DNA from: JAIDVZ01 sp964486285
GTDB lineage: Bacteria; Verrucomicrobiota; Verrucomicrobiia; Opitutales; JAIRKQ01
Length of the DNA: 64,000 nucleotides
Reading direction: 5' to 3'
Assembly (NCBI GenBank): GCA_964486285.1
Contig: CAZALH010000004.1
Location: 1 to 64,000, forward strand
The first letter of the stretch is position 1, and each line of letters opens with the position of its first letter. Shown here piece by piece: positions 1 to 7,555 of the stretch. The notes beneath the pieces were generated by a model that worked only from the letters and a program-made list of their open reading frames with translations, was not told the DNA's origin and did no database searches. The translations under genes were made by a program, and so were the position numbers.

Positions 1-105
1 CATTGCATCAAAATTTTCAGTACCATTAAATGAGGAGTGGTCTTGAGAAGTTTGTTTTAGTATGGAATAAATTAAGCAATTACCTCCACCTCCGCAGTCA
101 ACAAT
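1..105 (-). CDS. OTU-like cysteine protease fragment (runs off left edge)
   Basis: Read on the minus strand from about base 105, this frame stays open to the window edge. It encodes a peptide beginning IVDCGGGGNCLIYSIL. The G-G-N-C-L stretch resembles the catalytic-cysteine motif of OTU-type deubiquitinases (consensus near DGNCLF), followed by a helix-like segment. It follows directly, in another frame, the 94-codon frame at 98-382; removing one A from a run of nine (105-113) joins them. The His part of the active site would lie outside the window. Seen: the motif and frame. Inferred: OTU family and a role as a secreted effector acting on host ubiquitin. Only about 35 residues are visible, so the family call is tentative. 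Confidence 0.45.
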   Translation of the reverse strand, partial: MVDCGGGGNCLIYSILKQTSQDHSSFNGTENFDAM

Positions 106-382
106 TTTTTTTTAATACCTTGGAGATAAAATCCTTTTGATTTATATATTGGTGTTGAGTTCTAATTGTTCTTTGGGTTAAATTTTTTTCGTTTATTTTT
201 GATTTGGTAGATGATATAGAAGCAGCTTCTACTTTTATTTCTTTTTCAGAATGTATGTTTGACCTAGTAACATTGGATTTGTCTAAGTTTGCAGGATCTA
301 CAGAAGGATTCTGTTTATTACATTTCCTCAGTATAAACTCTAAACATAAGTGACGTTTTGGTAAAAAAGTGGTTTTATTCAT
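98..382 (-). CDS. Low-complexity N-terminal part of a probable frameshifted effector
   Basis: This 94-residue frame is rich in Lys, Asn, Ser and Thr, has no hydrophobic segment and looks disordered. It ends V-L-K-K-N-C-stop just after a run of nine A residues on the coding strand. In the next frame the sequence continues into an OTU-like cysteine motif. The likely reading is that this is the disordered N-terminal region, possibly carrying a T3SS secretion signal, of a protease whose frame is broken. It is divergent from birA, with 37 bases between the two starts. If no slippage occurs, it would be a short protein of unknown function. Confidence 0.45.
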   Translation of the reverse strand: MNKTTFLPKRHLCLEFILRKCNKQNPSVDPANLDKSNVTRSNIHSEKEIKVEAASISSTKSKINEKNLTQRTIRTQHQYINQKDFISKVLKKNC

Positions 383-419
383 GGGGAGTGAATTGTGAAT
401 AAAAAAAGTGTAAAAGTCT

Positions 420-1160
420 ATGAAAATTTTTAGATTTTGTAAAGTTACAAGTACTAATAATGCTGCATTTAAAATGTTACAAAATGGTGAAAGCCCTGCC
501 TTTGCAGTGATTGCCGAAGAGCAAAGTAATGGGCATGGAAGAAGAGGTCATAAATGGGTAAGCAATCCAGGAAATGTATATTTATCTTTCGCTATAGATA
601 CATCGGAGATGCAAAGTTCTATGTTAAGTATTTTCCCTCAGTGTTTTGTTTTAAATTTTATTAAAAGTATGCAGGATGTCGTAGGTTTAAAGATTAAATG
701 GCCAAATGATATCTTTTGTAATTTTAAAAAAATTGGCGGAGTTTTACTGGAAACAAGATTTGAAAAAATGCATCTAAAATATGCTGTTTTAGGAGTAGGG
801 ATAAATGTACTTTCAAATCCAAATATTTGTGCACTCAATGAAACACGATATAAAGCAGATGCTTTAATTTCATATATTCCTAACATTAAACAGAAATTTG
901 TAGAGGATAATTTAATAAAGGCTTACAACATGACAGTTGATTGTGTTAATCAGGGAAATATAGTGCAATTTATGAAAAATAATTGGAGTAAATATGATAT
1001 TTTTTTTAAAAAGGAAATTTATGTTAATTTTAATCAAATAAATTATGTAGGTGAAAATTGTGGAATTAATGAGGATGGTAATTTAGTTTTGAAAAGTGGA
1101 AATGAAAAAAAATTTTATTTTAATTCTACAGAATCGCAAATTATAATTGACTGTTCTTAG
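420..1160 (+). CDS. birA: Biotin--[acetyl-CoA-carboxylase] ligase
   Basis: Attaches biotin through biotinyl-AMP to the carrier subunit of acetyl-CoA carboxylase in the cytoplasm. The catalytic domain shows the ATP/biotin loop GHGRRGHKW (near residue 37), the KWPNDI motif (near 95) and the KIGGVLLE motif that follows it, all typical of BirA/LplA-fold biotin ligases. At 246 residues it is the short, single-function type with no N-terminal DNA-binding helix-turn-helix, so it should not repress bio genes. It lies 33 bases upstream of sctJ on the same strand. There is no functional link to secretion; it may simply share transcription. No clear Shine-Dalgarno is seen before the ATG. Confidence 0.9.
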   Translation: MKIFRFCKVTSTNNAAFKMLQNGESPAFAVIAEEQSNGHGRRGHKWVSNPGNVYLSFAIDTSEMQSSMLSIFPQCFVLNFIKSMQDVVGLKIKWPNDIFCNFKKIGGVLLETRFEKMHLKYAVLGVGINVLSNPNICALNETRYKADALISYIPNIKQKFVEDNLIKAYNMTVDCVNQGNIVQFMKNNWSKYDIFFKKEIYVNFNQINYVGENCGINEDGNLVLKSGNEKKFYFNSTESQIIIDCS

Positions 1161-1193
1161 TTGTATTTATACAGTATTTAACTTAGTTAGTAG

Positions 1194-2087
1194 ATGTTTG
1201 CCGTTTTTATGAAAAAAGAAAATAAAACAAAACAATTTTATTTATCCTTACTTTTGACCCTGTCATGTATGTTATGTGGGTGTGGTAAAGCGGATTTATT
1301 ATCAAATATAAGTGAGGAACAAGCAAATGACGTTATTTCAATTTTACAACAATCAAACTTGCCGGCGAGCAAAAAGGCGGGAGCAGAATCAACATGGACG
1401 GTTGTCATTAACGATGTTAATAATTTTTCTAAAGCAGTGGAGTTATTAAAATCAAAAGGCTTCCCAAAGATCAGTTTTGATAACATGGGGCGAGTGTTCC
1501 AGAAGAGTGGGTTGGTATCTTCCCCTTTAGAAGAGCGTGCGCGGTTGATGTATGCCATGGCAGAAACAATTTCTGAAACATTGAGTAAAATTCCGGGAGT
1601 ACTAACAGCGAGAGTTCATGTAGTTTTACCGGAAAATGATCCGTATGAGGAAGGGACTGTTCCATCTTCAGCTGCTGTTTTTATTACTTATCGTGCTGAA
1701 GCAAGCTTAGAAGAATCAGTACGTGACATTAAGTATTTAGTAACAAATAGTATTCAGGGATTATCCTATGATAAGGTGTCTGTAGCTCTGTTCCCAATAG
1801 CTTTTCAAGATGCGGCTGTTTCAGAACAAGGTACTAACTTGGTTTCAGTGTTAGGTGTAATGGTATCACCTGATTCTACAACAAAGCTGTGGGCTATAAT
1901 AGGGATTTTATTGTTATTTATGCTCTCTGCAATAGGTGCTGCTTCATTCTTAGGGTATATTGTTTACAAAGGAATGAGAGCTAATAAAGTTGAAAGTAAC
2001 GTGCCTACTGCTGTCCAACAAGATGTTCCAACTCAACCTGTTGATCAGGGGCAAGATAGCGATGATTCTTTGGGGTCTTTAGAGTAA
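1194..2087 (+). CDS. sctJ: Type III secretion inner-membrane ring lipoprotein SctJ
   Basis: SctJ (YscJ/PrgK/FliF relative) forms the inner ring of the T3SS basal body in the periplasm. The 297-residue protein starts with a lipoprotein signal whose lipobox is L-C-G-C, with the lipidated Cys near residue 30. The ring-building motif domains follow (SNISEEQANDVISIL; LLKSKGFPK), then a C-terminal membrane helix at about 234-260 and a polar tail. The length and the lipoprotein plus C-terminal TM layout are normal for the family. It is the first gene of a tight run continuing with sctK, L, N, O and P. An alternative ATG lies five codons downstream, at 1209. Confidence 0.92.
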   Translation: MFAVFMKKENKTKQFYLSLLLTLSCMLCGCGKADLLSNISEEQANDVISILQQSNLPASKKAGAESTWTVVINDVNNFSKAVELLKSKGFPKISFDNMGRVFQKSGLVSSPLEERARLMYAMAETISETLSKIPGVLTARVHVVLPENDPYEEGTVPSSAAVFITYRAEASLEESVRDIKYLVTNSIQGLSYDKVSVALFPIAFQDAAVSEQGTNLVSVLGVMVSPDSTTKLWAIIGILLLFMLSAIGAASFLGYIVYKGMRANKVESNVPTAVQQDVPTQPVDQGQDSDDSLGSLE

Positions 2088-2105
2088 TACTATAAGTTTC
2101 AGATT

Positions 2106-2804
2106 ATGGATCAAACTTTCGACCAAATTTTAAAAGAAAAAGTACATTCGGATATACTATTTTTTAGAAATTGGTATGATTTTCATTTCAATGTTGAAAA
2201 ATATTTACCCAAAGAGGCATATAATGATATTACAGGTAAATATCCAGATAATGTCTTTAGTGCTTTGATGAAGTGTCCAAGTAGGCGTGTTTTTTTTAAA
2301 AAAGCTATATTAAGTGCATGTGGCCTCAATTTGGAAGTAGACTATAATGTTTCTGCTGAAAATTTTCTTTATGCTATGTTGCCACCGGAATTAATTAAGA
2401 GATTAATAATTGTTTTGGGAGCATTAGTATCTTTTCAGGATATTGCTAAGGTTATAGGGAGAAAGCAATTAGAGTCGATTCGTAATTTTATTGGCAATGA
2501 CGTGTATTTGTTTGTTATAAAGCGTTCGCTTCTTTTCTCTAGAAGAATTCCGAGTTTTAAAGAATATTATTCTCATTTGCCACTTGAAGAACGTATTCCA
2601 TTATTTGGGCAACGTGTATTGGAGTATGTTATGTACAATTTCCCTCGGTCTGTAATTGATCGTTTAAACCTGCGGACGGGGATGTGTTTTAATATTGATA
2701 AAGACATATCTGAGAAAGAATTTTTTCAATCCATAAATTTAGTAAAGTACGCTATTACTAATTTTTTTGCCAATGATGAAGGAGCAAAGTTATGCTTAAA
2801 ATAA
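2106..2804 (+). CDS. sctK: Probable T3SS sorting-platform adaptor SctK
   Basis: This 232-residue helical protein has no signal peptide or membrane helix. It lies between sctJ and sctL, the position occupied by sctK (YscK/PscK) in many T3SS operons. The central part, around LPPELIKRLIIVLGALV and a following I-G-R-K-Q-L segment, resembles the weak leucine-rich pattern of the YscK family. SctK links the cytoplasmic sorting platform (SctQ/SctL/SctN) to the membrane ring. SctK proteins diverge fast, so the call rests mainly on gene order and helical content. Its 3' end overlaps sctL by 13 bases, which suggests coupled translation. Confidence 0.65.
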   Translation: MDQTFDQILKEKVHSDILFFRNWYDFHFNVEKYLPKEAYNDITGKYPDNVFSALMKCPSRRVFFKKAILSACGLNLEVDYNVSAENFLYAMLPPELIKRLIIVLGALVSFQDIAKVIGRKQLESIRNFIGNDVYLFVIKRSLLFSRRIPSFKEYYSHLPLEERIPLFGQRVLEYVMYNFPRSVIDRLNLRTGMCFNIDKDISEKEFFQSINLVKYAITNFFANDEGAKLCLK

Positions 2805-3463
2805 AGCTGAATCAATTTGATATTGCTACAGGAAAAATTCTCAAAAGTCGCGATTATGCCACGATTTTATCAGCAAAAGATATCATTTCTAGCGCTCAAC
2901 TTGAACGAGATGAGATCTTAAAAACAGCAAACGAGAAGAGCGATAAAATTATTAACGATGCTAAAGGTGAAGCAGAAAAGATTATTGCTGAAGCAAAAGA
3001 ATCTTATGAGCAAGAAAAAAAACGTGGATATAATGATGGTGTAGCAGATGGGAAGACTGAAATGGCGGACCAATTGATGGCTTTAGCCACTAAGAGCGCT
3101 GAAAGTTTTACAAAATTAGAAAAAGATGTTACTGAAGTTGTAGTACGTGCGATAAAAAAAATATTAGGTGATATAGACAAACATGAATTAATTTCAAATG
3201 TTGTAAAAAATTCATTGAAGATGATAAAGTCTCAAAAACAAGCAGTATTAAAGGTATCTCCTGCTGAAGCAGCATTTTTGCGAGAACAAGTGTCTGATCT
3301 TATAAAAGATACTCCAAGTATTGAATTTTTAGATATCGTATCGGATGCTCATTTATCACCAGGTTCTTGTTTACTAGAGACTGATCTTGGGGTAATCGAT
3401 GCTAGTGTTGATGTACAAATCGCAGCAATTGAAAAATCATTAGGGAAGGGAATAAATGGATAA
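2792..3463 (+). CDS. sctL: T3SS ATPase stator protein SctL
   Basis: Member of the YscL/FliH family, which forms the radial spokes holding the SctN ATPase under the secretion channel and regulating it. The N-terminal half (about residues 25-90) is a charged coiled coil with Ala/Glu/Lys heptads. The C-terminal half carries the V-type ATPase subunit-E-like fold seen in FliH/YscL (VVVRAIKKILGDID; SPGSCLLETDLGVIDASVD). The length of 223 residues is normal. The start is supported by the Shine-Dalgarno GAAGGAG ten bases upstream, inside the end of sctK. It overlaps sctN by 8 bases. Confidence 0.92.
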   Translation: MLKIKLNQFDIATGKILKSRDYATILSAKDIISSAQLERDEILKTANEKSDKIINDAKGEAEKIIAEAKESYEQEKKRGYNDGVADGKTEMADQLMALATKSAESFTKLEKDVTEVVVRAIKKILGDIDKHELISNVVKNSLKMIKSQKQAVLKVSPAEAAFLREQVSDLIKDTPSIEFLDIVSDAHLSPGSCLLETDLGVIDASVDVQIAAIEKSLGKGING

Positions 3464-4799
3464 CGATAAAGATTCGCCATATGGTTACATTACTGATTTG
3501 TTGGAACGAGATCTGGAAGATTCTTCACTTGTTCAGATTAAAGGGAAAGTGTTGCAAGTAGTAGGTACAATCATTAAAGCTTCTGTCCCGGGGGTAAAAG
3601 TTGGAGAACTGTGTTCGTTAAAAAATCCTTGGGAAGATACTGAATTGTTAGCAGAAGTCGTTGGATTTTCTAAGCAGGCAACTTTATTAACTCCATTAGG
3701 AGAGATGAGAGGGCTGTCTCCATCTACTGAGGTCATTCCTTCAGGGAGAGTGCATATGGTCCCCGTTGGTGATGCTTTACTCGGAAGAGTGGTAGATGGC
3801 CTAGGTAGACCACTAGATAGTGCAAAAAATGGTCCCTTAAATACCACGGAATTTTACCCAGTATATAATGATCCACCAAATGCAATGTTGAGAAATCCCA
3901 TTGATAAACCTCTTGCTCTTGGTGTTCGAGCATTGGATGGATTATTAACCTGTGGAGAGGGGCAAAGAATGGGTATATTCGCTGCAGCAGGAGGAGGGAA
4001 GAGTACACTTCTCGGTCAGATTATAAGGAATACTGAAGCAGAAGTTAATGTTTTGGCACTTGTTGGTGAACGTGGACGTGAGGTGCGTGAGTTTGTTGAA
4101 AAAGATCTTGGTCCGGAAGGTTTAAAGCGGTCTGTATTAGTAATTTCAACATCTGATCGTTCTTCAATGGAGCGTTTAAAAGCTGCTTATGTCGCTACTG
4201 CAATTGCTGAATATTTTCGAGACAAGGGTAAAAAAGTGTTGCTAATGATGGATTCAGTTACTCGTTTTGCGCGTGCACAACGTGAAATTGGATTAGCTGC
4301 TGGAGAGCCGCCAACTCGACGTGGATTCCCACCATCGGTATTTGCTACACTGCCACAATTAATGGAAAGAGCAGGGCAGTCAGAGAAAGGTTCAATAACT
4401 GCGCTTTATACAGTATTAGTTGAAGGTGATGATATGACGGAACCAATCGCCGATGAAACTCGATCGATTCTCGATGGGCATATTGTTTTATCACGTAAGT
4501 TAGCGGGGATGAATCATTACCCTGCTATAGATATACTAGCTAGTGTTAGCCGTGTTTTTAATCAGATTACAGATGAGCGCCATAAAAAAGTAGCATCAAA
4601 ATTAAGAACAATTTTATCAAAATATAATGAAGTTGAATTGCTAGTAAGAATTGGTGAATATAAACGTGGAGCTGATAAATTGACAGACGAGGCGATTGAT
4701 CGTATCGATGCTGTTAATAATTTTTTGAAACAGGGGTTGCATGAGCACGATGATTTTAAGACGACAATAGATAAGATGGCTCAGGCAGTTGGTATGTAA
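3456..4799 (+). CDS. sctN: Type III secretion ATPase SctN
   Basis: Hexameric ATPase that strips chaperones from substrates and unfolds them for export. The 447-residue protein has the F1-beta-like layout: N-terminal beta-barrel; a Walker A AAAGGGKST with Lys near residue 182; a Walker B region VLLMMDSVTRFARAQ; and the family signature GEPPTRRGFPPSVFA. These motifs separate secretion and flagellar ATPases from true F1 subunits, and the surrounding sct genes favour secretion over flagella, since no flagellar gene is nearby. It is preceded by a good Shine-Dalgarno (AGGGAA) and overlaps sctO by one base in a TAATG arrangement. Confidence 0.97.
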   Translation: MDNDKDSPYGYITDLLERDLEDSSLVQIKGKVLQVVGTIIKASVPGVKVGELCSLKNPWEDTELLAEVVGFSKQATLLTPLGEMRGLSPSTEVIPSGRVHMVPVGDALLGRVVDGLGRPLDSAKNGPLNTTEFYPVYNDPPNAMLRNPIDKPLALGVRALDGLLTCGEGQRMGIFAAAGGGKSTLLGQIIRNTEAEVNVLALVGERGREVREFVEKDLGPEGLKRSVLVISTSDRSSMERLKAAYVATAIAEYFRDKGKKVLLMMDSVTRFARAQREIGLAAGEPPTRRGFPPSVFATLPQLMERAGQSEKGSITALYTVLVEGDDMTEPIADETRSILDGHIVLSRKLAGMNHYPAIDILASVSRVFNQITDERHKKVASKLRTILSKYNEVELLVRIGEYKRGADKLTDEAIDRIDAVNNFLKQGLHEHDDFKTTIDKMAQAVGM

Positions 4800-5278
4800 T
4801 GGTAAAGTATGTATTAGAAGAAATTTTAAAGGTTCGTACCTTCCGTAAGGATATTGCGGAAAAAAATTATACCCAAGCTCAGCGTTTGGTTGTTGAAGCA
4901 GAAGAAAATGTTAAACGAACAGAACAAGCATTAGAAGATTTTAAGGGGTTCATTACTACTGAAACTGATCGCTTATATAAAGAAGTAATGAATAAAAAGG
5001 TAAAAAAAGAGGCTGTTGATAGCTTAAATGCAACTCTTAAAACGCTGAAAAATCGACTGTTAGATCATGAACAAGCCGTAGAAAATGAGAAAGAAAATTT
5101 AGAAAAGGCGAAGAAAAATGCTGAAGAAAAACGGAATTTATTAATGGAGGCTAATAAAAATATTGAAAAGCTTAATGCGCACAAAGAAAGTTGGATAAAA
5201 GAAGCGCTTAAGGAAGAGGAAATGTTGTCAGATAAAGAACTTGAAGAATTTACTGGTAAAAAATCGAATAATGAATAA
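4799..5278 (+). CDS. sctO: T3SS central stalk protein SctO
   Basis: YscO/FliJ-type protein that forms a two-helix coiled coil inserting into the SctN hexamer, like the gamma subunit of F1, and linking it to the export gate. The 159 residues are nearly all charged helix (heptads rich in Glu, Lys, Leu), with no signal or membrane segment. The N-terminus, VLEEILKVRTFRKDIAE, resembles the YscO start. Gene order directly after sctN is the standard place for this gene. Sequence conservation in the family is low, so the call combines size, coiled coil and position. Confidence 0.85.
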   Translation: MVKYVLEEILKVRTFRKDIAEKNYTQAQRLVVEAEENVKRTEQALEDFKGFITTETDRLYKEVMNKKVKKEAVDSLNATLKTLKNRLLDHEQAVENEKENLEKAKKNAEEKRNLLMEANKNIEKLNAHKESWIKEALKEEEMLSDKELEEFTGKKSNNE

Positions 5279-5307
5279 CATTTAGTAAAACAAATTAGAA
5301 TATAATC

Positions 5308-6177
5308 ATGGACAAAATTAAGGGTGATGGAAAAATATCAAGCTCTTCTAATGTAAGTAGTGAAGAAGGGTCGATAGTGAACAACATGAGAGAAGTGAGG
5401 CCAGAAGATGCTCGTAAATTTGATGCTGTTTTTTTTAAAGATGCATCTGAAGGTAAAAAAAATTTAAGTGGCATGGGCGATGGTTATGATGGAAATATAG
5501 ATGAAAAATCTGATAATGTTCTCGCTAATAGCACGGTAGATGGTAGTAAGTATAGTAGAGGTGAGGCTGAGAATGGTTTTGCCAATAAAAATATTTTCCA
5601 CGATGAATCAGTAATAAATAAGAAAGTAGGGAATAGCAATCAATTACCTGATAATGTAACACCTGAGGATGAGATTAGTTACAATGAAGATGAAAATAGT
5701 AATTTAACTAACAATGTTGTTTCGAATCCAGGTGATACTATACTTGGTAATTTACGTAATATAAGTGATTTTTATAGCACATCAGTCAATAAAATGATTG
5801 AAATTGAAACTAATGCTATCAAAACGATCGGCAGTGAGGTGGCAGAAAGAATTATTGCTTCACGAGAAGCATTGAATGCAGAGAAAGAAGTAAGAGTTTC
5901 TTTAAAAGACAATGTACTTCCTCAAACTGAAATCAGAATTGTAAAAAACGAAAAAACAAATTCTTTGGCAGTTGATTTTTATACAAGTTCGGATAAATCT
6001 GCTGTATTGTTGTCAATGAAGCAAACAGATTTAAGGATGTACTTAAATGACAAATTAACCAATTTTAGTGACATTGAGGTAAATGTATATCAAAATTCAA
6101 CAGGTGATGAACATAATGATGGACGATCAAAACAAGAGTACGTTGGTGAGCAACCTCAACAAGAAGAAGATTCATAA
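5308..6177 (+). CDS. sctP: Probable T3SS needle-length regulator SctP
   Basis: The first 160 of 289 residues are disordered and rich in Asn, Ser, Asp and Glu, with no membrane helix. The C-terminal part, about residues 190-265, has alternating hydrophobic strands (NVLPQTEIRIVKNE, LAVDFYTSS, LRMYLNDKL) like the globular domain of FliK/YscP proteins. SctP proteins measure needle length and switch the machine from needle subunits to later substrates. The position after sctO is the usual one for sctP. Sequence identity is weak, so it could be another secreted regulator. The next expected gene, sctQ, does not follow; the operon gives way to unrelated genes after 6177. Confidence 0.6.
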   Translation: MDKIKGDGKISSSSNVSSEEGSIVNNMREVRPEDARKFDAVFFKDASEGKKNLSGMGDGYDGNIDEKSDNVLANSTVDGSKYSRGEAENGFANKNIFHDESVINKKVGNSNQLPDNVTPEDEISYNEDENSNLTNNVVSNPGDTILGNLRNISDFYSTSVNKMIEIETNAIKTIGSEVAERIIASREALNAEKEVRVSLKDNVLPQTEIRIVKNEKTNSLAVDFYTSSDKSAVLLSMKQTDLRMYLNDKLTNFSDIEVNVYQNSTGDEHNDGRSKQEYVGEQPQQEEDS

Positions 6178-6241
6178 AAATAATTTTTATTTATTGTATT
6201 TGAGTAAAATTTAAATAAATATTGTTACACATTAATTTTAA

Positions 6242-6742
6242 ATGTTTATGAAAAATATTAAATTACTAGCACTAGCTGGGTTATTTTTGATGATAGGATG
6301 TCATGGTTTTTGTGTAGGTGGTTCCTCAAGTAAGAATGGCACCATCAAGACAGAAGACCAGATTGAAAAGACAGAAGAAGTAAAGCGTTTGGATTCTATA
6401 AAAGAAGGTCAATTACCTTCTGTTAAAATTGATAAATCAGTTGGTGTACCTATAAAGTGTGAAGCTATGTATCCTGTGATTCAAGGTATTTATGAAAAAA
6501 CATTAAAGTTTTTTGACTCAAAAAATAGTGATGCTATTCAATTACAGCTAGATCAATTAATTGCTCTTCAAAGTGAGTCTGAGGAATGTAACGTTGAAGG
6601 AGTGGATAATTTTATCATCGCTGTAAAAAATATTATCACAACCGACGATAAAAATTCCTCTCCTACATTAGAAGAAAAAGAAGTTTTGATTAGTAAGTTA
6701 GATGAGGCATATATAAAACTTAGTAAGGAGTTTTGCAAATAA
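6242..6742 (+). CDS. Small putative lipoprotein
   Basis: This 166-residue protein has a short Lys-containing N-terminus, a hydrophobic stretch LLALAGLFLMIGC and a lipobox-like L-M-I-G-C with Cys near residue 20, so it is probably exported and lipidated. A polar linker follows, then a helical C-terminal domain of about 90 residues containing two Cys (SEECNVEG and a C-terminal FCK). No family is recognised. It sits 64 bases after the T3SS block on the same strand and could be read from the same transcript, so a role at the T3SS base or outer membrane is possible but unsupported. A second ATG two codons in (6248) is an equally good start. Confidence 0.6.
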   Translation: MFMKNIKLLALAGLFLMIGCHGFCVGGSSSKNGTIKTEDQIEKTEEVKRLDSIKEGQLPSVKIDKSVGVPIKCEAMYPVIQGIYEKTLKFFDSKNSDAIQLQLDQLIALQSESEECNVEGVDNFIIAVKNIITTDDKNSSPTLEEKEVLISKLDEAYIKLSKEFCK

Positions 6743-6764
6743 TACTTCAATTAGGACTACTAAT

Positions 6765-7073
6765 ATGTTGCATTTAAACGAGAGTAATTTTGATAGCGAA
6801 GTCAAAAATTATGAAGTAATTGTGATAGATTTTTGGGCACCTTGGTGTGGCCCATGTCGAGCGTTAGGCCCAATTATTGAACAACTTGCAGAAGAAGTTC
6901 CTCAAGGTGTTGCAATTGCTAAAGTAAATATTGATGAATGTCCGGATCTAGCTACTCGTTTTCAAATACAATCAATTCCTACACTTATTTTTATGAAGGG
7001 AGGAGTTGAAATGAAACGTTCAGTTGGAGTAGCGACAAAAGCGGATATATTAGCGTCGGTAAATTCTCTGTAA
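6765..7073 (+). CDS. trxA: Thioredoxin
   Basis: General cytoplasmic dithiol reductase. The active site WCGPC is at residues 27-31, inside the typical FWAPWCGPCRALGP segment. The cis-proline loop QSIPTLIFMKGG is present, and the 102-residue length matches classic thioredoxin 1. There is no signal peptide. It lies 22 bases after the lipoprotein gene and 14 bases before ruvX, all on the plus strand, so the three probably share a transcript. Confidence 0.95.
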   Translation: MLHLNESNFDSEVKNYEVIVIDFWAPWCGPCRALGPIIEQLAEEVPQGVAIAKVNIDECPDLATRFQIQSIPTLIFMKGGVEMKRSVGVATKADILASVNSL

Positions 7074-7087
7074 ATTTATAGTTTTAT

Positions 7088-7552
7088 ATGACCAATTATC
7101 TCGGGGTAGATATAGGGCATAAGAGGATTGGGTTAAGTATTGGCAGTAGTGAATTAATGTTCGCTTTGCCAATTCGCGCTTTACTAGTTGGTAATCATTT
7201 AGATGCTTTACAAAAATTAGCTAACGTTATAAAGGAAAGATGTATTGAGGTTGTGGTTTTTGGATATCCTTTCAACATGGATGATACTATTAGTAAGATG
7301 GCGCAGTATGTTGATTTGTTTATTAATGATTTTTATCAGTATATTCCATCGACAGTAAAAGTGGTTAAATTTGATGAACGTTTGACGAGTGTGCAGGTAA
7401 AAATAAGTAGACAAAGATATTATTCTAAAAATTTTGAATCTCGAAAGAAAAAGCAAAAATCAAGATTAAAAGGAATAATTGATTCTAATGCTGCTGCTCT
7501 TATTTTACAGGATTATTTTAATGAAATTGTATTAAATTTACGTAAAGGTTGA
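7088..7552 (+). CDS. ruvX: Putative pre-16S rRNA nuclease / Holliday junction resolvase-like YqgF
   Basis: YqgF/RuvX proteins have an RNase H-like fold and take part in 5'-end maturation of 16S rRNA. The first acidic motif is GVDIGHKRIGLSIGS at the N-terminus. The second is KFDERLTSVQ, and the third is GIIDSNAAALILQDY near the C-terminus, so all three catalytic acidic positions are kept. At 154 residues it is slightly longer than usual because of a basic insertion (SRKKKQKSR) before the last motif. It stops in TGA four bases before rodA. Confidence 0.9.
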   Translation: MTNYLGVDIGHKRIGLSIGSSELMFALPIRALLVGNHLDALQKLANVIKERCIEVVVFGYPFNMDDTISKMAQYVDLFINDFYQYIPSTVKVVKFDERLTSVQVKISRQRYYSKNFESRKKKQKSRLKGIIDSNAAALILQDYFNEIVLNLRKG

Positions 7553-7555
7553 TAA

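Noticed and set aside
3456..4799. SctN considered as F1 ATP synthase beta subunit or flagellar FliI
   Set aside because: The GEPPTRRGFPPSVFA signature excludes F1 beta, and the neighbours sctJ, L, O and P with no flagellar gene favour secretion.
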